Assembly (NCBI GenBank): GCA_007922305.1
Contig: ML677341.1
Location: forward strand, 69,954,911-70,018,910
DNA: 64,000 bases
DNA from: Dermatemys mawii
Taxonomy: Eukaryota; Chordata; Testudines; Dermatemydidae
Reading direction: 5' to 3'
Part shown: in pieces, positions 11,899 through 24,022 of the stretch
How positions within the stretch are numbered: position 1 is the first letter of the stretch
Layout of the letters: each line of letters opens with the position of its first letter
Translations under genes and position numbers: made by a program
The notes under the pieces: model-generated
Database searches by the model: none
The model's input: only the letters and a program-made list of their open reading frames with translations
What the model was told of the DNA's origin: nothing

Positions 11899-13704
11899 AT
11901 GTGACAAACAGTCTTCTTTCAATCTGCTGTACACACAGGAATTCCTTAGTTTAATAAATGTAGAGCAGTCTCAGTTGCACCCAATAATCATGCTACTACT
12001 CCTGTGTTTTCTGCTTTTGATGTGGTATGAAACTTGCTTTCACATTTCTGCCATCAGTTGATGTTGCTGGGAAAAGCTAAATGCAAAGGGTGTAATTTTC
12101 TGCTGACCACTAGCAGATATTGCGATTTTGCAGTGTGTCAGTTTCCCTCTTCAAGAGAAATTAATGACAGGTTCAGGGCATTTTTGAGGGTAATTAATTT
12201 CTTCCTGAAATTTACACAAAGGTCCTGTTTACCATGAACAGAAATTTAAAAAAAAAGAGCAAAACCACACACACAGGCCTTCCACTTGCACCCACCAATG
12301 GAAACCGATGCTGGAACCAGAAAGAAACTCCCAGTTTTCTGACCTTTTGTCTCTCTGTCCTGCTTCCAGCACACTGTCTGCTCCTATTAAGCCTTCCTTA
12401 TGAGATCTCAAACTGCACCCCTCCCCCCTGCCAAAGTCACAGGGGCCTCAGCATTCTCAGCACAAAGCCTGAGCTAGTTCATGTGGACCTAGCTGCCCCT
12501 TTTGTCCAGCAATTCTACGAAAAGAAATAATGTCAAACATGTTTGTCTATATCCAATGTTCTTTGCAGCTGGCTTAACTGCTACCATCACCATCTGGACC
12601 ATCTGGGAAGGAACTCCCCTATGTCTAGATCTTCCTGTGGAGAATTTCAGATTCAATATTTATCCATAATTTATGAGCCTTTTGTGAGTTCCTTTGTCAT
12701 AACAGAAACAGGTTCTGTGCCCAGAAGATGGCATGAGAGGTGCAATAGATCACTAAACACTGCTGTGGAGCTGAGGGGGATCTGTTTACAGAGACTTCCA
12801 CAGTCATGGGCCAGCTGCTGAAATGGTTGTGTCCCCAGTGCAAGCCAGGCTTACTCTCAAGGTTGACAATTCCTTTGCTCAGGTGGAACACAGCTGTCGT
12901 GGGAGGGCCCGAATTTGGAGAGTGACAGTTGCTTTGAAGATGAGGGATGAGGCCCAGATCCTCAATGGTGCCTAACCCCTGCCTTGAATTCAATAAATAA
13001 CATTGAGGATCTGCACCTGGAACCATTAGCTTGACTGTGTATTTAATGGTGAGCCAGGGCAGACAAGGGAGCAATGGCCTGTGCTTCTACGTGAACTGCA
13101 GCATTCTCAGCTCAATGGAGCTTTCTAGAGGGTGACTCTTTCACATCTACGTGTGGGGGCATTGCATTAGCTAGACTCTGGAGGTCATGAATTTGTCAAC
13201 CACCGTGTCCAACTGCAGAGCTGGTAGGATGGGTCACAGTCTCCTGGCCAGCCCCAGGATTATTTATTTAAGAATTGTTGCATTATTATAAGGATTACTT
13301 ACTTATGTGGGATCCAGTAGGTTTTCATTTCTATGGGATCCCCAGGCTACAAACTACCTTGATGACTTGGGTGCAGACACCTCACCTGATGGCTGATGTT
13401 TTCATAACACAATTTCCTACAAGTGCTTCCCTCTCTTGACAATTTATTTCTGTTGTGCCTGGATTTAGCTGCTGCTGTTCTCTAAGCATGGAGTAAGATG
13501 GGAGACAGATCTTGAAATGGACTTGTCACTAAAGGGTTGCCATTGTGGAATGCAGCGGGATGTGCTCAGGCTGATCTGCTCTGTTTCGGAGGTGGATTGC
13601 CGCATGTAGAACTAAGGACTGTTTTTGTGTAGCCTTTAGGGTCAAGGTCGAGCGTATTGCAATAGGCTATACATGAGGTGATGTAAGCATGGATCGCTGT
13701 GCTG
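11899..13704. other. Intergenic, no feature seen
   Basis: Several open frames of 90-125 residues occur on both strands (for example 12234-12530 and 12697-13074). None shows a known domain, splice context or repeat-family similarity that I can recognise. I treat them as chance frames. Confidence 0.4.
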
Positions 13705-14165
13705 AAGCCATATATTGAATACGGTTTTCAGCTGTAGTAACCCTACCTCCAAAAGAGAGACCAGAGACAGAGGATGTTCAGAGACTGGGCACAAAAATAA
13801 TCAAAGTCATGGAAAATCTTTCATGTGAAGAGAGAATGAAAGGAATGGGGCTGTTCATCACAGACAGGAGATATGCAAAAATAATGAATGGCATGGAGAA
13901 GACAGATCAGGCACTTCTACTAATCTTTTCTCGTAATACAAGAACTAAGTTAGGGGTGTTCAACATTGAAAGGTAGCAAATTTTAAAACGGATAAAAGGA
14001 AATATTTTCCACACATTGTGCCATCAGCTTGTATAACTAATTGCTGGAGATATTGAGTTTAGCAGGATTCACAAAGAACTATCCAGAGTTATAGTACTAA
14101 GGATTAAAAAACAGTATTTTGGAAAGGATATGAGCCCTCATGCTTCAGGATATCAATCAGCCTCT
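13705..14165 (+). mobile_element. CR1-type LINE, diverged 3' fragment
   Basis: Carries the remnants attgaatacggttttcagct, gggcacaaaaataatcaaag, gaatggggctgttcatcac and catgcttcaggatat in the order seen near the 3' end of CR1 reverse-transcriptase genes and their 3' UTR. Many substitutions and no open frame mark it as old. It directly abuts the SINE at 14178. Confidence 0.6.
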
Positions 14166-14177
14166 TGGCACTGGCTG

Positions 14178-14367
14178 GGGAGAAGGATAGCTCAGTGGTT
14201 TGAGCGTTGGGCTGCTAAACCCGGGGTTGTAAGCTCAATCTTTGAGGGGGCCATTTAGGGATCCGGGGCAAAAAATCTGTCAGGGGACAGTATTTGGTCC
14301 TACTAGTGTAGGCAGGGGACTGGACTTGATGACCCTTCAAGTTCTATGAGATAGGCATATCTCTATA
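14178..14367 (+). mobile_element. Cryptodiran tRNA-derived SINE
   Basis: A tRNA-like head holds an internal RNA polymerase III promoter. Box A is tagctcagtgg (14188-14198) and box B is ggttgtaagctcaatc (14225-14240). Between them lies tttgagcgttgggctgc, and after them a body with gggggccatttagggatc and ggactggacttgatgacc, ending in gagataggcatatctctat. This is the layout of the tRNA-Lys-type SINE that is typical of cryptodiran turtles. It is the main organism marker in the window. Confidence 0.85.
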
Positions 14368-15644
14368 CATAATATATATTTTTTACATTTTCCTTATGGA
14401 CTGGTTATTCCATAACTTCCTACTGCACAGTTTCTTGTACCATCCTGTGAAGCAGCTGGTCCTGGCAAACTTCTGAAATAGGATACATTTTTTTTCTATA
14501 CACTTAATTATTGACACCATTCTTTGAACCACCTCTGTTTCTGACATATCCTTTCTGCAATAAGGCAAGATGCGGACCTGAATTGTATCTGCATAAATGA
14601 GATCTGAGATACACAAGGGATTTGCCAATGCAAAGGAAGCATATTTCAGGCTCTGACCCAATTTTGAACAATGAGATTTTCAGATAAGAAGGTTCTTCAT
14701 TAACAATACTATGAGATATGTAATGCCTGCATTTCTGGACTTGTTTAGCTTATATTTAATAAGCTTGGTATTGCATTTAATGTCTCTCTTTTTTGAAGGG
14801 AACTAATATGTTCTTTAAAAGGAAAGCTGTAAAAGGAAGCTAAGGGGAGAAAGAAAAAGGTAAAGAAAGAAGAAATATAATCCTCTCAGTCCCCTCATTC
14901 ATTCTGCTCTAACTCTCTCTCTCCTCAGCTCCCCACTTCTCATTCTTTCTATTCAGGGATTTAAAGCCTTTCTCTCAACCCAGTAGGAGCTATAGGTCAA
15001 CACTGTCAGTGGGGCATTGGAAACCTCTTAGGTACATATGTGCTCATTGCATAGAGCATTTTTAAAATGTGCTTCCATTCTCAGCTGTGGTTGCTGGTTT
15101 GTTCTAGATGACTGCTGCAGCTTTGGAGCCCCTTGCTGGAATGTCCACATGTTCAATACATCACGCTGGCCCTGGGCACAGTTACCTTCACATGAGCGCT
15201 CATGCAGAAAATGGAAGGACAATACTGTTAAATTAGCAACTGCGCTGGTGCATAGAATTAGGCTGAAGGCATTTAAAAAAAATCTGATTTTTTTTTCTTA
15301 TTTTTCTGAGTGTGGCAGTGCCCCAGCTATCTTGAACCAAGAATCATCACTGTCTCATCCCCAGCCCCCGTCTCAGCCCTGGTCTAATTCATAGATTGCC
15401 TTCAGTTTGACTCACTGCATGCATTTTCCGTGCAAGCTGCTTTGAGATACACTCCAACATAGTCGCCAATGGAAGTCTTCATGAGCCCTAAGTAGGAGAT
15501 TTGGGTTCTAATCCTGCTGCTGCAACTCCTCTGGTCAGCTGAGACAGGGACCAGAATAACATTCACTCCCTGATAGTCTGAAAATCTCCCACCCTTTCCT
15601 TGACAGCCAGGCCCAGGACTCCTGGTCATACCAGGTAAGGCTGG
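14368..15644. other. Intergenic, no feature seen
   Basis: A pyrimidine-rich stretch (14880-14945) and scattered open frames (a 118-residue frame at 15038-15394) with no domain signature. Nothing supports a gene. Confidence 0.4.
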
Positions 15645-15797
15645 GCAGTGCTTAATTTGTAATGAAAGATGTTCCAGGGCTCAAGCACATTTTTTTACAT
15701 TCATAACTGATGCAGCAAGCCCAAAGGTGCCGGGGCTATGAACTGCCAATTTATAGGTGCCGGGGCTCAGCCCTGGCAAAACTAGAATTAAGCTCTG
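15645..15797. repeat. Short palindrome-ended DNA repeat
   Basis: Begins ggcagtgcttaatttg and ends gaattaagctctggg, so the two termini pair as imperfect inverted repeats. The internal phrase aggtgccggggct occurs twice. It fits a small non-autonomous transposon common in turtles. Superfamily not determined. Confidence 0.55.
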
Positions 15798-17699
15798 GGA
15801 GTGAGCATAGTTTCCCACCCATCATGAGTGTTGCTACAGTCACAGTTGTCAGATGAACCTCACCTCTCCTCTCTTTGAGTGACAACCCCCTTCAAGTCTC
15901 AGGCAGTCACTTTGCTCAGGATGGAATCACATGATTCTTCCACTCTCAGGCCAGACCTTGGGTTGCAGTCCCTTGTGTACCAATCATGAGTACCTCAACA
16001 GGTTTGATTTATGTCCAGCACCTGCAAGTCTGTTCCTTCCGGGAGCAATGACAATGCTAAGCAGTGACCACCCGGCCTCCTTAAAGCATTTCAGAAGAAA
16101 ACTGGTCTTAAACCAATAAAACAGAACACAAACATGTCTATCTTACCAGGAACCTAAACATCTTCCACCTGGGGATCCACTAGGTCTAAACTTCCTACAG
16201 AGACCTCAAGCGTCTGTATGGTGTAGTCTGTTCCTTTAACTCACAAAGGATTTTTTCTCTCCTAGCCTCAGGGAAAGAGGAAAAAAAGCTGCTTAGTCAT
16301 TTTGATCATTCTGCTTTCCCCTAAGGCCAAGTCACTTTTTAACAGTTTATAGCCCTGTGATTTGTTAGTTCCCAGCATTGGCTGAACAATGTTTGCCAAT
16401 TGTTGGAGACCAAATGTAAGGTCCTCCAAGCTAGCAGCTTTGCCATTAGTCTTTCCAAGTGTGTGCTGGGATGACCTTTTCTGATGTTCTTCCTGTCTGT
16501 TCATCCAACAGCCCATTATTAAATCAGATCGATACGTTGATATAGGAAAGCCTTATCAGCCAAGGTACAATAACTTCTTCTCACTGACCAGGTCACATAC
16601 AGTGTTCATAAAATTATTACCTCTCTGTATTCTTAGGTTATTTCATAGCAATTCCATGGCAGTACCAACTACTGCACCAGACAGGAGCAAGCAGAATGAG
16701 TTTTAGAAGCTCAAAAAATCTTTGGTATTTCTCAATGTGAATTGTTAAACTCTCATAATTTTAATTGTTTTTTCAATCCACCTTGAAGAGTGGCTGGTCA
16801 TTACTGTGGACTCGTCACCTGGCAAGTTTAAGAGACAAAGGGCTTCCGATGTTCTGGAGCAAAAAAAAAAAAAAGTCTCTTTTCAAAAGAAAGACATTTA
16901 TCTTTCTACTCCTTTCACCAATAACCCACAGTGGAAGAAGGCAGCTGGCTGACACTTAGTAGAGCTAGTGTGAAATTTTCTGATGGGAATAATTTATCTT
17001 AGGAAATGCTGATTCATTGAAAAAGAAAGCTTTTGTGAAAACGTGTAGTTTTTCAACTGATCTTCTCACAGAACAGGGGTAGCATTTTGCTGGAACTCTG
17101 CCTGTCAGGAAGTTTTCTAAACTTGCCTGAGAGGTCATCAATGGAAATCTGCCTCATTTCCTGCTGGCTTGCCTCCTCCCCTTCCTCCCGGCAAAGTCAG
17201 TCAAAATGGGAGCCTGCAAGCCAGGGGAGCTCTGGCTCCCAGGCTTTGAGCTCAACTGTGGCTCCCAGGGATTCTCGACTCCCAGCTCCCTGTAAGCCTG
17301 AACTTCAGAGACGGGACTCCCACGAGGAACTGTGCTTTGAAATTTGAGACAAATCATTTTGATCATTTCAGAATGAACTTTTCTGGAATTTTCCCTTTGT
17401 TGGGAGATTTTGAAATTTCTACTTTGCATTCCAAAATGGAATTATTTCTTTTAAACATTTCAGAACTCCAAGGGGATCAGGAATTCCTATTTTCGGCCAG
17501 CTCCAGCAATAAGTGCTCTATCAAGTTCCATGATCACGTATGTACATCCTGCAGTCCTCATTGCCTGAATAAGGACTGCAAGATGTAGTGTGGCAGGTCT
17601 GGCACCGCAGTGTCCCTTTGTGGCAGGGGTGAGGTGGGGTGTCGGACCGTCACCACTCTCCAGTCCCCACGCCCGTCTCCCTGCAGGCATCCCAAAGCA
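15798..17699. other. Intergenic; poly-A run and A/T-simple block
   Basis: Contains a run of about 14 A at 16861-16874 and, at 17340-17470, a gaaatttt/aaaatgg-rich block of the same kind as 6930-7190. The open frames at 17087-17347 and on the opposite strand have no recognisable product. Confidence 0.4.
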
Positions 17700-17945
17700 T
17701 CCTAATGGCCTGTCTCCATATACCTTCCCCAACCTCAGGGCAGTGTGACCCAATGGCCAGAGGTCATATAGCTTCCCCAAGTCTCAGGATAGCACAGTCC
17801 AACGACCAGAGTCCCTATAGCTTCACCAAGTCTCAGGGTAGTGCGGCCCAAGAGCCAGAGTCCATATAACTTCCCACAGTCTCGGGGCAGCGTGGCCTAA
17901 TGGCCAGAGTCCCTATATTCCCCCTTGCAGGTGGGGTAGTGCAGC
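17700..17945 (+). repeat. Tandem array, about 49-bp unit, about 5 copies
   Basis: Five diverged units start near 17700, 17749, 17798, 17846 and 17895. Each has the pattern (c)ccaatggccagagtc-catata-gcttccccaagtctcagg-gcagtgtgg. Spacing of 48-49 bp is regular. The array could be a free minisatellite or an internal array of a turtle LTR element. The open frames across it are a by-product. Confidence 0.75.
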
Positions 17946-18152
17946 CTACTGGCCTCCATGTAGGGGGATCCAGGCCCGTGCTCTCCACAGGTTCCCGACC
18001 CAGGGACTTCTGCACTCATTTAAATCATTGGAGCTTAAGTATATGATTAAGGTTAAGTATATGCTTAAGTGCTATGCTGAAATGAACTCCTAAGTTTGGA
18101 AATTTTAGCCATAGATTCAAAATCTGTCTAAAAGTATCCTATGATTTATTTA

Positions 18153-18513
18153 CAGTAGAACCTCAGAGTTCTGAACACCTCGGGCCTGGAGGTTTTTGTA
18201 ATTCTGTACAAAATGTTACGGCTGTTTTTTCAAAAGTTTACAACTGAACATTGACTTAATTCAGCTTTGAAACTTAAGCATGCAGAAGAAAAATGCTGAT
18301 TTTAACTATCTTAATTTAAATGAAATAAACACAGAAAGTTTCCTTACCTTGTCAAATCTTTTTTAAACTTTCTCTTTATTCTTTTAGTAGTTTACATTTA
18401 ACACAGTACTGAACTTTATTTGCTTTATTTGTGTGTGTCTGGTGCTGCTACTTCTGGTTCCAAATGAGATGTGTGTGGCTGACCAGTCAGTTCATAACAC
18501 TGAGGTTCTACTG
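18153..18513 (+). mobile_element. Tigger/pogo-like non-autonomous transposon
   Basis: The termini are cagtagaacctcagagtt and cactgaggttctactg, an inverted pair, and TA lies directly outside both ends (18151-18152 and 18514-18515). These ends and the TA duplication are the hallmarks of Tigger elements of the Tc1/mariner superfamily. At 361 bp it is too short for a transposase and shows none. Confidence 0.85.
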
Positions 18514-18515
18514 TA

Positions 18516-19140
18516 TAATACTTTACGGATCACTTTTGGCATTTAGTTTCAAACATTTATTTATTATTTATTAAATAAAAGAACACCAAATTAATTTACT
18601 GGAATAACAACATTTCACAATATTTGTAGCTCTCCAAATATTTACATAAACTAAGGATAACCTTTATTGAAATCATTCACTACCAAGCTGTCTAACATCA
18701 AAATGTCAGTGGGGAGAATGTGGAAGAGTTAAATATATATTTACATTGAGGACTCTGGCATAACTGTTAATCAGTAATATAGTGATAACGTATTTAGCTC
18801 AAAGCAATTATTCCTCCAATAGCTTGTAAACTTGTAACCTTTTAGAAACCAAATGATTTCCTGAGCAATAATGCCAGAGAATTATTCTCTAACAGAACAA
18901 TACTTAAAATTAATGGGACATAGAATAATGATATTGAAATATCCCAAAATTATTTATATATAAAGCTCCAGTTGAAATCAGTGGGAGCTGGCTCAGGTCC
19001 TAAATGCTTAAATAGATGCAAATTTAGGTCTCCTATCCCACGGTTCTTCCTGCACTGTTTCCATTGCAAGATTGGGGCTTGTAAGGAATATATTTCCACT
19101 AGCTACGGGGCATCGGCTAACCATTAACTGTCTATGGCAT
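18516..19140. other. AT-rich intergenic stretch, no feature seen
   Basis: No open frame, repeat end or RNA gene recognised. Confidence 0.4.
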
Positions 19141-19370
19141 AGGCATGGGAACTAGAGGTTTGTGTGTGTGTGTGCGTGTGTGTGTATGTGAGGATGCTGT
19201 AGCACCCCTGGGCTCCTGGCCCTGTGTGTCTGGGGTCCCAGCTGCTGGCTGTCTGCGCCTGAGGCTTTGCTCTCAGTCTCAGCTCTTGTGGGTGGGGGAA
19301 GGGGGAGAGTGGACGGGGTAAAGGCACTGTTTTTCAGCACCCCCACTATTAAAAATGTTCCAGCGCCACT
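19141..19370 (-). repeat. DNA repeat with embedded (TG)n microsatellite
   Basis: One end is gggaactagaggtt and the other is gttccagcgccactg, which pair loosely in inverted orientation. Inside lie a TG microsatellite (19160-19190, interrupted by CG and TA) and a GC-rich part (gcacccctgggctcctgg). It resembles a turtle repeat seen on the opposite strand as 'agtggcgctggaac...gggtgctg'. Open frames on the minus strand are repeat-derived. Confidence 0.5.
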
Positions 19371-19387
19371 GGTCTATGGTTAGGAAG

Positions 19388-19475
19388 AAATTTCCACTCT
19401 GGGCAGGTTATTCCATAATTGACCATTATAGGGTTTCTTGACCTTTCCTCTGAAGAATCTGAACTGGACACTCTC
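19388..19475. repeat. Fragment of old interspersed repeat
   Basis: The phrases ctctgggcaggttattcca, ggtttcttgacc and ttcctctgaagaatctg follow the order of a LINE 3' region widespread in turtles. Short and truncated at both ends. Confidence 0.45.
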
Positions 19476-20007
19476 ACAGATGGGCTGTTGGATCACCTCA
19501 GAGATGAAAAGAGGATTGCTGCATGCATCCTGCCATCCAACAATCCTCTTTTCTTATCTGCAGTGAGCCAATATCCCATCGCTGAGAAAGAATGAACATA
19601 AGAGATCAAGATATGAGAAGAAAATGCTTATAATAGGAAGTTTATCAATTATTATACATATTTTATGGTATGGCTTAATGAAAATATTATTCAATGAGGT
19701 AAATACAATTTTTTAAGATTTATTATAGTCTTCTCTCCACTTCCAAAATTCAAGGCAACAAAAATGAGCAGAATGAAAAGGAATGTCTGCCGAAATAAAC
19801 CGATTGATACTGTGCACATTGGTCTTTTATTTATTTCTACAGCAGCAGCCTTATCTATGAAGATTACTTGACTATCTTAGCTTGATAAAATTTATCGTAA
19901 GTTGGTGATAATTTTGGCCATAATTCAAAAAAAATCTTTCCTTTCTTCACTAAAGTGGTAGATGATGGTAATGTAAGTAAGTCCCTTGTCAGAAACTGGG
20001 ACACGCA
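19476..20007. other. AT-rich intergenic stretch, no feature seen
   Basis: No gene or repeat boundary recognised. Confidence 0.35.
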
Positions 20008-20450
20008 ATCTGGCCTAATGGTCAGAGCAGAGGTTGTCATGCCTGGTGGTTGGGGCTGGAATCAAAGGCCAGGAACAGTGACAAAGGTCAGGCCCTGAGT
20101 CAGGAACCAGAGTCAGAGCCAATGGTCAAGGACAGCATTAGGGGCTACAAGTGAAGCCAAGGCTCAGAGCCAGTGTCAGGAATGGAACAGGAATGGAGTG
20201 GACTGGGCAGGACAGGAACAAGGCAGGATCAGGGCTGGAACAAGGCTAGGAGCACAGCAGACACAGGAGAGACCAAAGCTGCAAGTATGTTTATTGAGCA
20301 GCCAGAGACCAGCTGTTGCTGTTGGGCTTAAGAGCAGGCTTGCTGTCTTCCTCGGCCAATTAGAGGGAGCGATCAATCAGGGAGCCCTATGTGTCTCAGT
20401 TGTGCTCACAGGCTGCCTACAGACTGGACAGGCATAGCTGCTTCAAGTCC
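20008..20450. repeat. Purine-rich repeat, probably LTR-derived
   Basis: Built of loosely repeated ggaacagg, caaggcagg, gtcagagcc and aggaacc words, followed by a part with gttgggcttaagagcagg, ccaattagagg and cacaggctgcc. This layout matches turtle LTR-type repeats I have seen. The 79-residue + frame and 66-residue - frame inside are consequences of the composition. Confidence 0.45.
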
Positions 20451-21325
20451 TCATTTCTGACATCCTGAGATTCAAGAAAAATCAGTTCAAGGCACTAACC
20501 AGGGATTTTTCATAGTGAGCTAAATAATAGATCTACTCACTCCAATACAGATTATTACTTCATAATGCAGGGGTATAAAGGTGGCAGGAGGCAGATACTT
20601 TGGGTGCAGGAGTAGTACTGTTATTATCCCAATGTATGTTTGGGTTGTGTTCAATGTTTTAATCCAGAGCTCAGAAAAAACTTCAAAAGGTTCGGTTTGA
20701 ACAAGCACTCAAAAATCTGCACTGTCCATAACTTTTGGAACTGCAGATTTGGGTGGACATGCTCCTTGAACAAAGATTTCATTCAAGTCTGAAAGAGTCC
20801 CTCAGTCTGTCATTAGAGCCCAACTTCAGATTTGGTCTCTAGCAGTGACTTGTTTGTAACTTGTACGAGTAGTGTGCTAGTGCTCCAAACACCAATTTGT
20901 GAAGTTTTCAGAAGGCTGCAACAGTGCAAGGTGAATGGCACAAAGTGATGTTGCTATGCAGAATGAAATATAATTGGTCTGTAGTGGTCTGGATGGCAGT
21001 TGTAGTGTGTATAGCAAAGAAAGGTGGTATGGAGAGGAGAAACACTATTCAATACTGAGATAATCTCTCTCTTTTCCCTTCCTCCTGCCTTCCTCTCTCT
21101 TTACCAGGTTGTCCTATTCATACGTTGATAGAAAAAATATTTCTGATGCCATGATTTGTCTCCTGCCTCATTATGGCTAAGCAATGGTTATTGTGAATCC
21201 TATGTTTAGCACTACAGAGATTTTGAGCTCCATGAGATATGTCTTATCCTGCATAGAACACATTGCATATATAGGGAAAACTCTGAGGAGCAGGGATTGC
21301 AGATCGCCAAACTAACCTTGGCAAG
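20451..21325. other. Intergenic, no feature seen
   Basis: Only a pyrimidine-rich run near 21066-21110 (tctctctcttttcccttcct) stands out. Confidence 0.35.
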
Positions 21326-21492
21326 GTCTATACTGCAAGGTAAGCTCAGGTTGGAGGCCAAACCCCCACTTCTGTCTACACACAATCTCTCAGACTCTGG
21401 CTCAGACCCAGGGTTCTAGGACCCTGTGCGGGTGAAGATTTTGAGTCCCAGGGTTCAATCCCTATTGTTTTGCAGTGTAGATGCAGCCCATC
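21326..21492 (+). repeat. Small TIR repeat next to MITE copy 3
   Basis: Ends are aaggtctatactgcaa and ttgcagtgtagatgcagcc, an imperfect inverted pair related to the TATGTCTACACTGCA family but with different internal sequence (ctctggctcagacccagggt, tttgagtcccagggttc). It abuts the MITE at 21502 almost directly. Confidence 0.55.
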
Positions 21493-21501
21493 CTGGGAGT
21501 A

Positions 21502-21620
21502 GGGTGACCAGGTGTCCCAGTTTTATAGCGACAGTCCCAATATTTGGGGCTTTCTCTTTTATAGGCTCCTATTACCTCCCACAACCTGTCCTGATTTTTG
21601 ACACTTGTTATCTGGTCACC
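21502..21620 (+). mobile_element. GGGTGACCAG MITE, copy 3
   Basis: Runs from gggtgaccaggtgtccc to tctggtcacc. TA precedes it at 21500-21501, and the right flank is TT, one change from TA. It is about 119 bp long, nearest to copy 4. The internal words ttataggctcctatta and tgtcctgatttttgacac are shared with copy 4. Confidence 0.8.
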
Positions 21621-21889
21621 TTCCCTGGCAGACCACCAAAACTATCCCACAATTTCCTGGGCCAACTTCCTTTGTCTCTCTATCCCAAGACTCTCCAAGT
21701 GGCTTCAGGGAAATGGAAGCACTTGTACTTCAGCAGATTGATGAGTCAGCATTTAACTTTTCATTGTTTTCTGACCACCATGCTGTGAACACACCTTTTG
21801 GAGAACCTTCTGGGTTTTCAATGAAGAGTGACCAGAAGAAATCCTTTGCAAAGCATGCTGCTTAATGACAGACATGCCAAACTCATGGA

Positions 21890-22815
21890 AAAAGTGCAGA
21901 TATTGGGCTTGATGTTGGTTTAATTGGCTTGTGAGTTACTTGTTGGCTAGTTGCTTTTTTGGCTTGTTGCTTGTTTGGCTTGTAGCTTGTTGCAGCTGTT
22001 TTCTTCTTTTTTTTCATCAGCTCCCAGCAAGCAGGGGCAAAGGGAAAGCAAGGGCAAGGCAGGGGTGGGGGAAGAGCATCAGGGTGCACAACAAGCCCAC
22101 CAGACTCCCAGTTTGATCACCGGGGTGATCTAGTCACATAGAGTGTTGGGGATCTTAGGGATTGGCTTGTTCTGAAATGGGATTAGCTTGATTTTTGGCT
22201 TATTGTGAGCGTTGGGGTACTTATTTACCATGTGAATGTTGGCAACTGTCTTTCATGGTCAGAGGAGCACAGCCAGGTTTTGGTTAATTTCTGCTGTAAG
22301 TCCAACAAAAGAGTGGATTTTAGAAAGAGTACCAGGAATGACCACCCATACCGGAAAATAGAGAAGAAGATGGCAGTGTTGGAAATTTACCAGACCGGTG
22401 CAGGAAATGGGTTAAGTGGTTCAAGACCAAATATTGGAAAACCAGGGATCAGAACTGAACCTCCCGAAACTCGCTGACATCAAACGAGGGTGTTTGACTG
22501 GGTACTGTCCAAGAATTAAGTCAATGGTGGTATATGTTGACCAGATCAGCCAGGGTGGTGTCTTCCTGGCCCCAGAATCCAGCAGGGGACTGATGGGAGC
22601 CAGGAGCAGGTGCCAAGAGACACTAGCAAAGTGATTACGGGGCTGAAACCGGTCACAGAGGACGCTTTGCCACAGGAGCAGCTGCAGCACATCCTGGGTC
22701 TGTCCTCAGAGGAACTTGTTGATGCCTCTCTGCAGAACTGGCAACAGATGTGGAAGGGACAGAAGCCATCCCACAGCCTTGTAAGTTTCTGGCTCCGTTT
22801 TAATGTTTGTTAATA
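21890..22815. other. Unclassified region with GGCTTGTT-rich block
   Basis: From 21905 to 21990 the word ttggcttgt and its variants recur about eight times. A second small set (ggcttgttctgaaatggg, ttggcttattgtg) follows at 22160-22205. Farther on, 22610-22813 is open and would encode KVITGLKPVTEDALPQEQ and HILGLSSEELVDASLQNW, and it contains a donor-like cttgtaagt at about 22779-22787. No stop-free frame links the parts. It could be a retroelement internal region or a decayed gene. I cannot name it. Confidence 0.3.
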
Positions 22816-22817
22816 TA

Positions 22818-23185
22818 AGCAGCGGTGCAAGCAGGGTGGTATGTTCCGGTATGCGGTACCAGTAAGATATTTATAGCTGGGTGGCCCCATACCTGCAGCT
22901 TCTCCAGCATGGCTGTACCACCCCCAGTCCTGTCCTCCAGCGGGGCTGCTGTACAGATGAAGGAGACCCTACATGGAAGGGCTTGGCAGTCGAGGAGGAG
23001 CTGGAGGCTGGAGGAGCTGAAGGCCTGGGGCCACTTAGCTGCCCCATGTTCTGCCGCTTTTCTTACTGCAGTTCTGAGGTCTCCGGCACAGTGGGAGGAG
23101 GACAGAGCCCCCACCCCCAGGTAAGGGCGGGGTGGATCATGGGGAGGGGACGGGGAGGAGTGACATGGAGGGTCATGTGCCTCTT
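22818..23185. repeat. GC-rich hAT-like repeat
   Basis: Begins ggtgcaagcagggtggtatg and continues ccggtatgcggtaccagtaa, gatatttatagctgggtggc, matching a turtle repeat I recognise. The following gaggagctggaggctgg and ggggcggg-type text is its usual GC-rich body. Several overlapping open frames of about 100-130 residues on both strands are composition artefacts. Confidence 0.5.
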
Positions 23186-24022
23186 GTTAGCTGCTGGCCC
23201 ATGTATTGGTAAGAAATGGATTCCACTTGCACCACTGAATATAGGAATGGGAGGGATTTATACTCTATGAAGCAATGCAGAAGTTATTTGAAGCCCTGGC
23301 TAGAGCATGTCTCTGCTAATGGCAGGTTGTATGCCGGTCCTTTGGCACCCCACCCCTTCTCCCCACCGTGTGAAATTCAAAATGGCAACTGGGAAACGCA
23401 AACTACAAAAACACCATGAAAGTGAATTTTTACTGGGAAGGGGCATAATTTTGCTTGGGCATTCCTTTTTCCTAAAACTAACAACCTTTCATTGCCCCCT
23501 CTATAAGTGTGCTGCCCTGAACCACTCAGTGGTGTAACAAGCTGAATGGAAATAGAGAAGTGTCAGGGTGGGATGGAGGTGGAAGTGGAAATGTGGTCCA
23601 CTTACAAATCTAATCCATTTCAGCCAAATGTAGTCCATGCAGTTCCATAGGTGACATTATTTGTCCCAAATACAACTGGGATTTGAATTTTTGTCCAAAA
23701 ATGTGCCAGGGATGGGGAGGAGGAAGGCTGTGGAGTTGTGCATGTTTACATGCAGGCATAACAGGGTAAGCCATGTGAAAGCTAATGTAGCATCCAGTTG
23801 AGTCCCTCATGAATTCTGACCTAATCTCAGGTGCTGATAACTGCAATCTTTCCCTGTAACAGGAACTCCAGATAGTAACATTTCCAGGAAGGGCATATTT
23901 TTCCACAGCCACCTCAGTAGCTGGCCAGTCCACTCCACTCGTAGAGGTACTGTTCAGTCACTATATGTTTGAATACTTTAGTTGCATACACCAGCGGTTT
24001 TCTTTTGGCAGGTTGAACTAAC
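23186..24022. other. Intergenic, no feature seen
   Basis: No gene signal. A 107-residue minus frame at 23610-23933 has no domain I recognise. Confidence 0.35.

Noticed and set aside
14178..14260. Functional tRNA gene
   Set aside because: A and B boxes are present but the sequence continues as a SINE body and no complete cloverleaf with paired acceptor stem can be read.
17700..17945. CRISPR-like array
   Set aside because: The repeats are contiguous with no unique spacers, and the genome is vertebrate. It is a tandem array.
22800..23270. Overlapping frames of about 100-130 residues on both strands
   Set aside because: They coincide with a GC-rich turtle repeat and have no domain or consistent frame.
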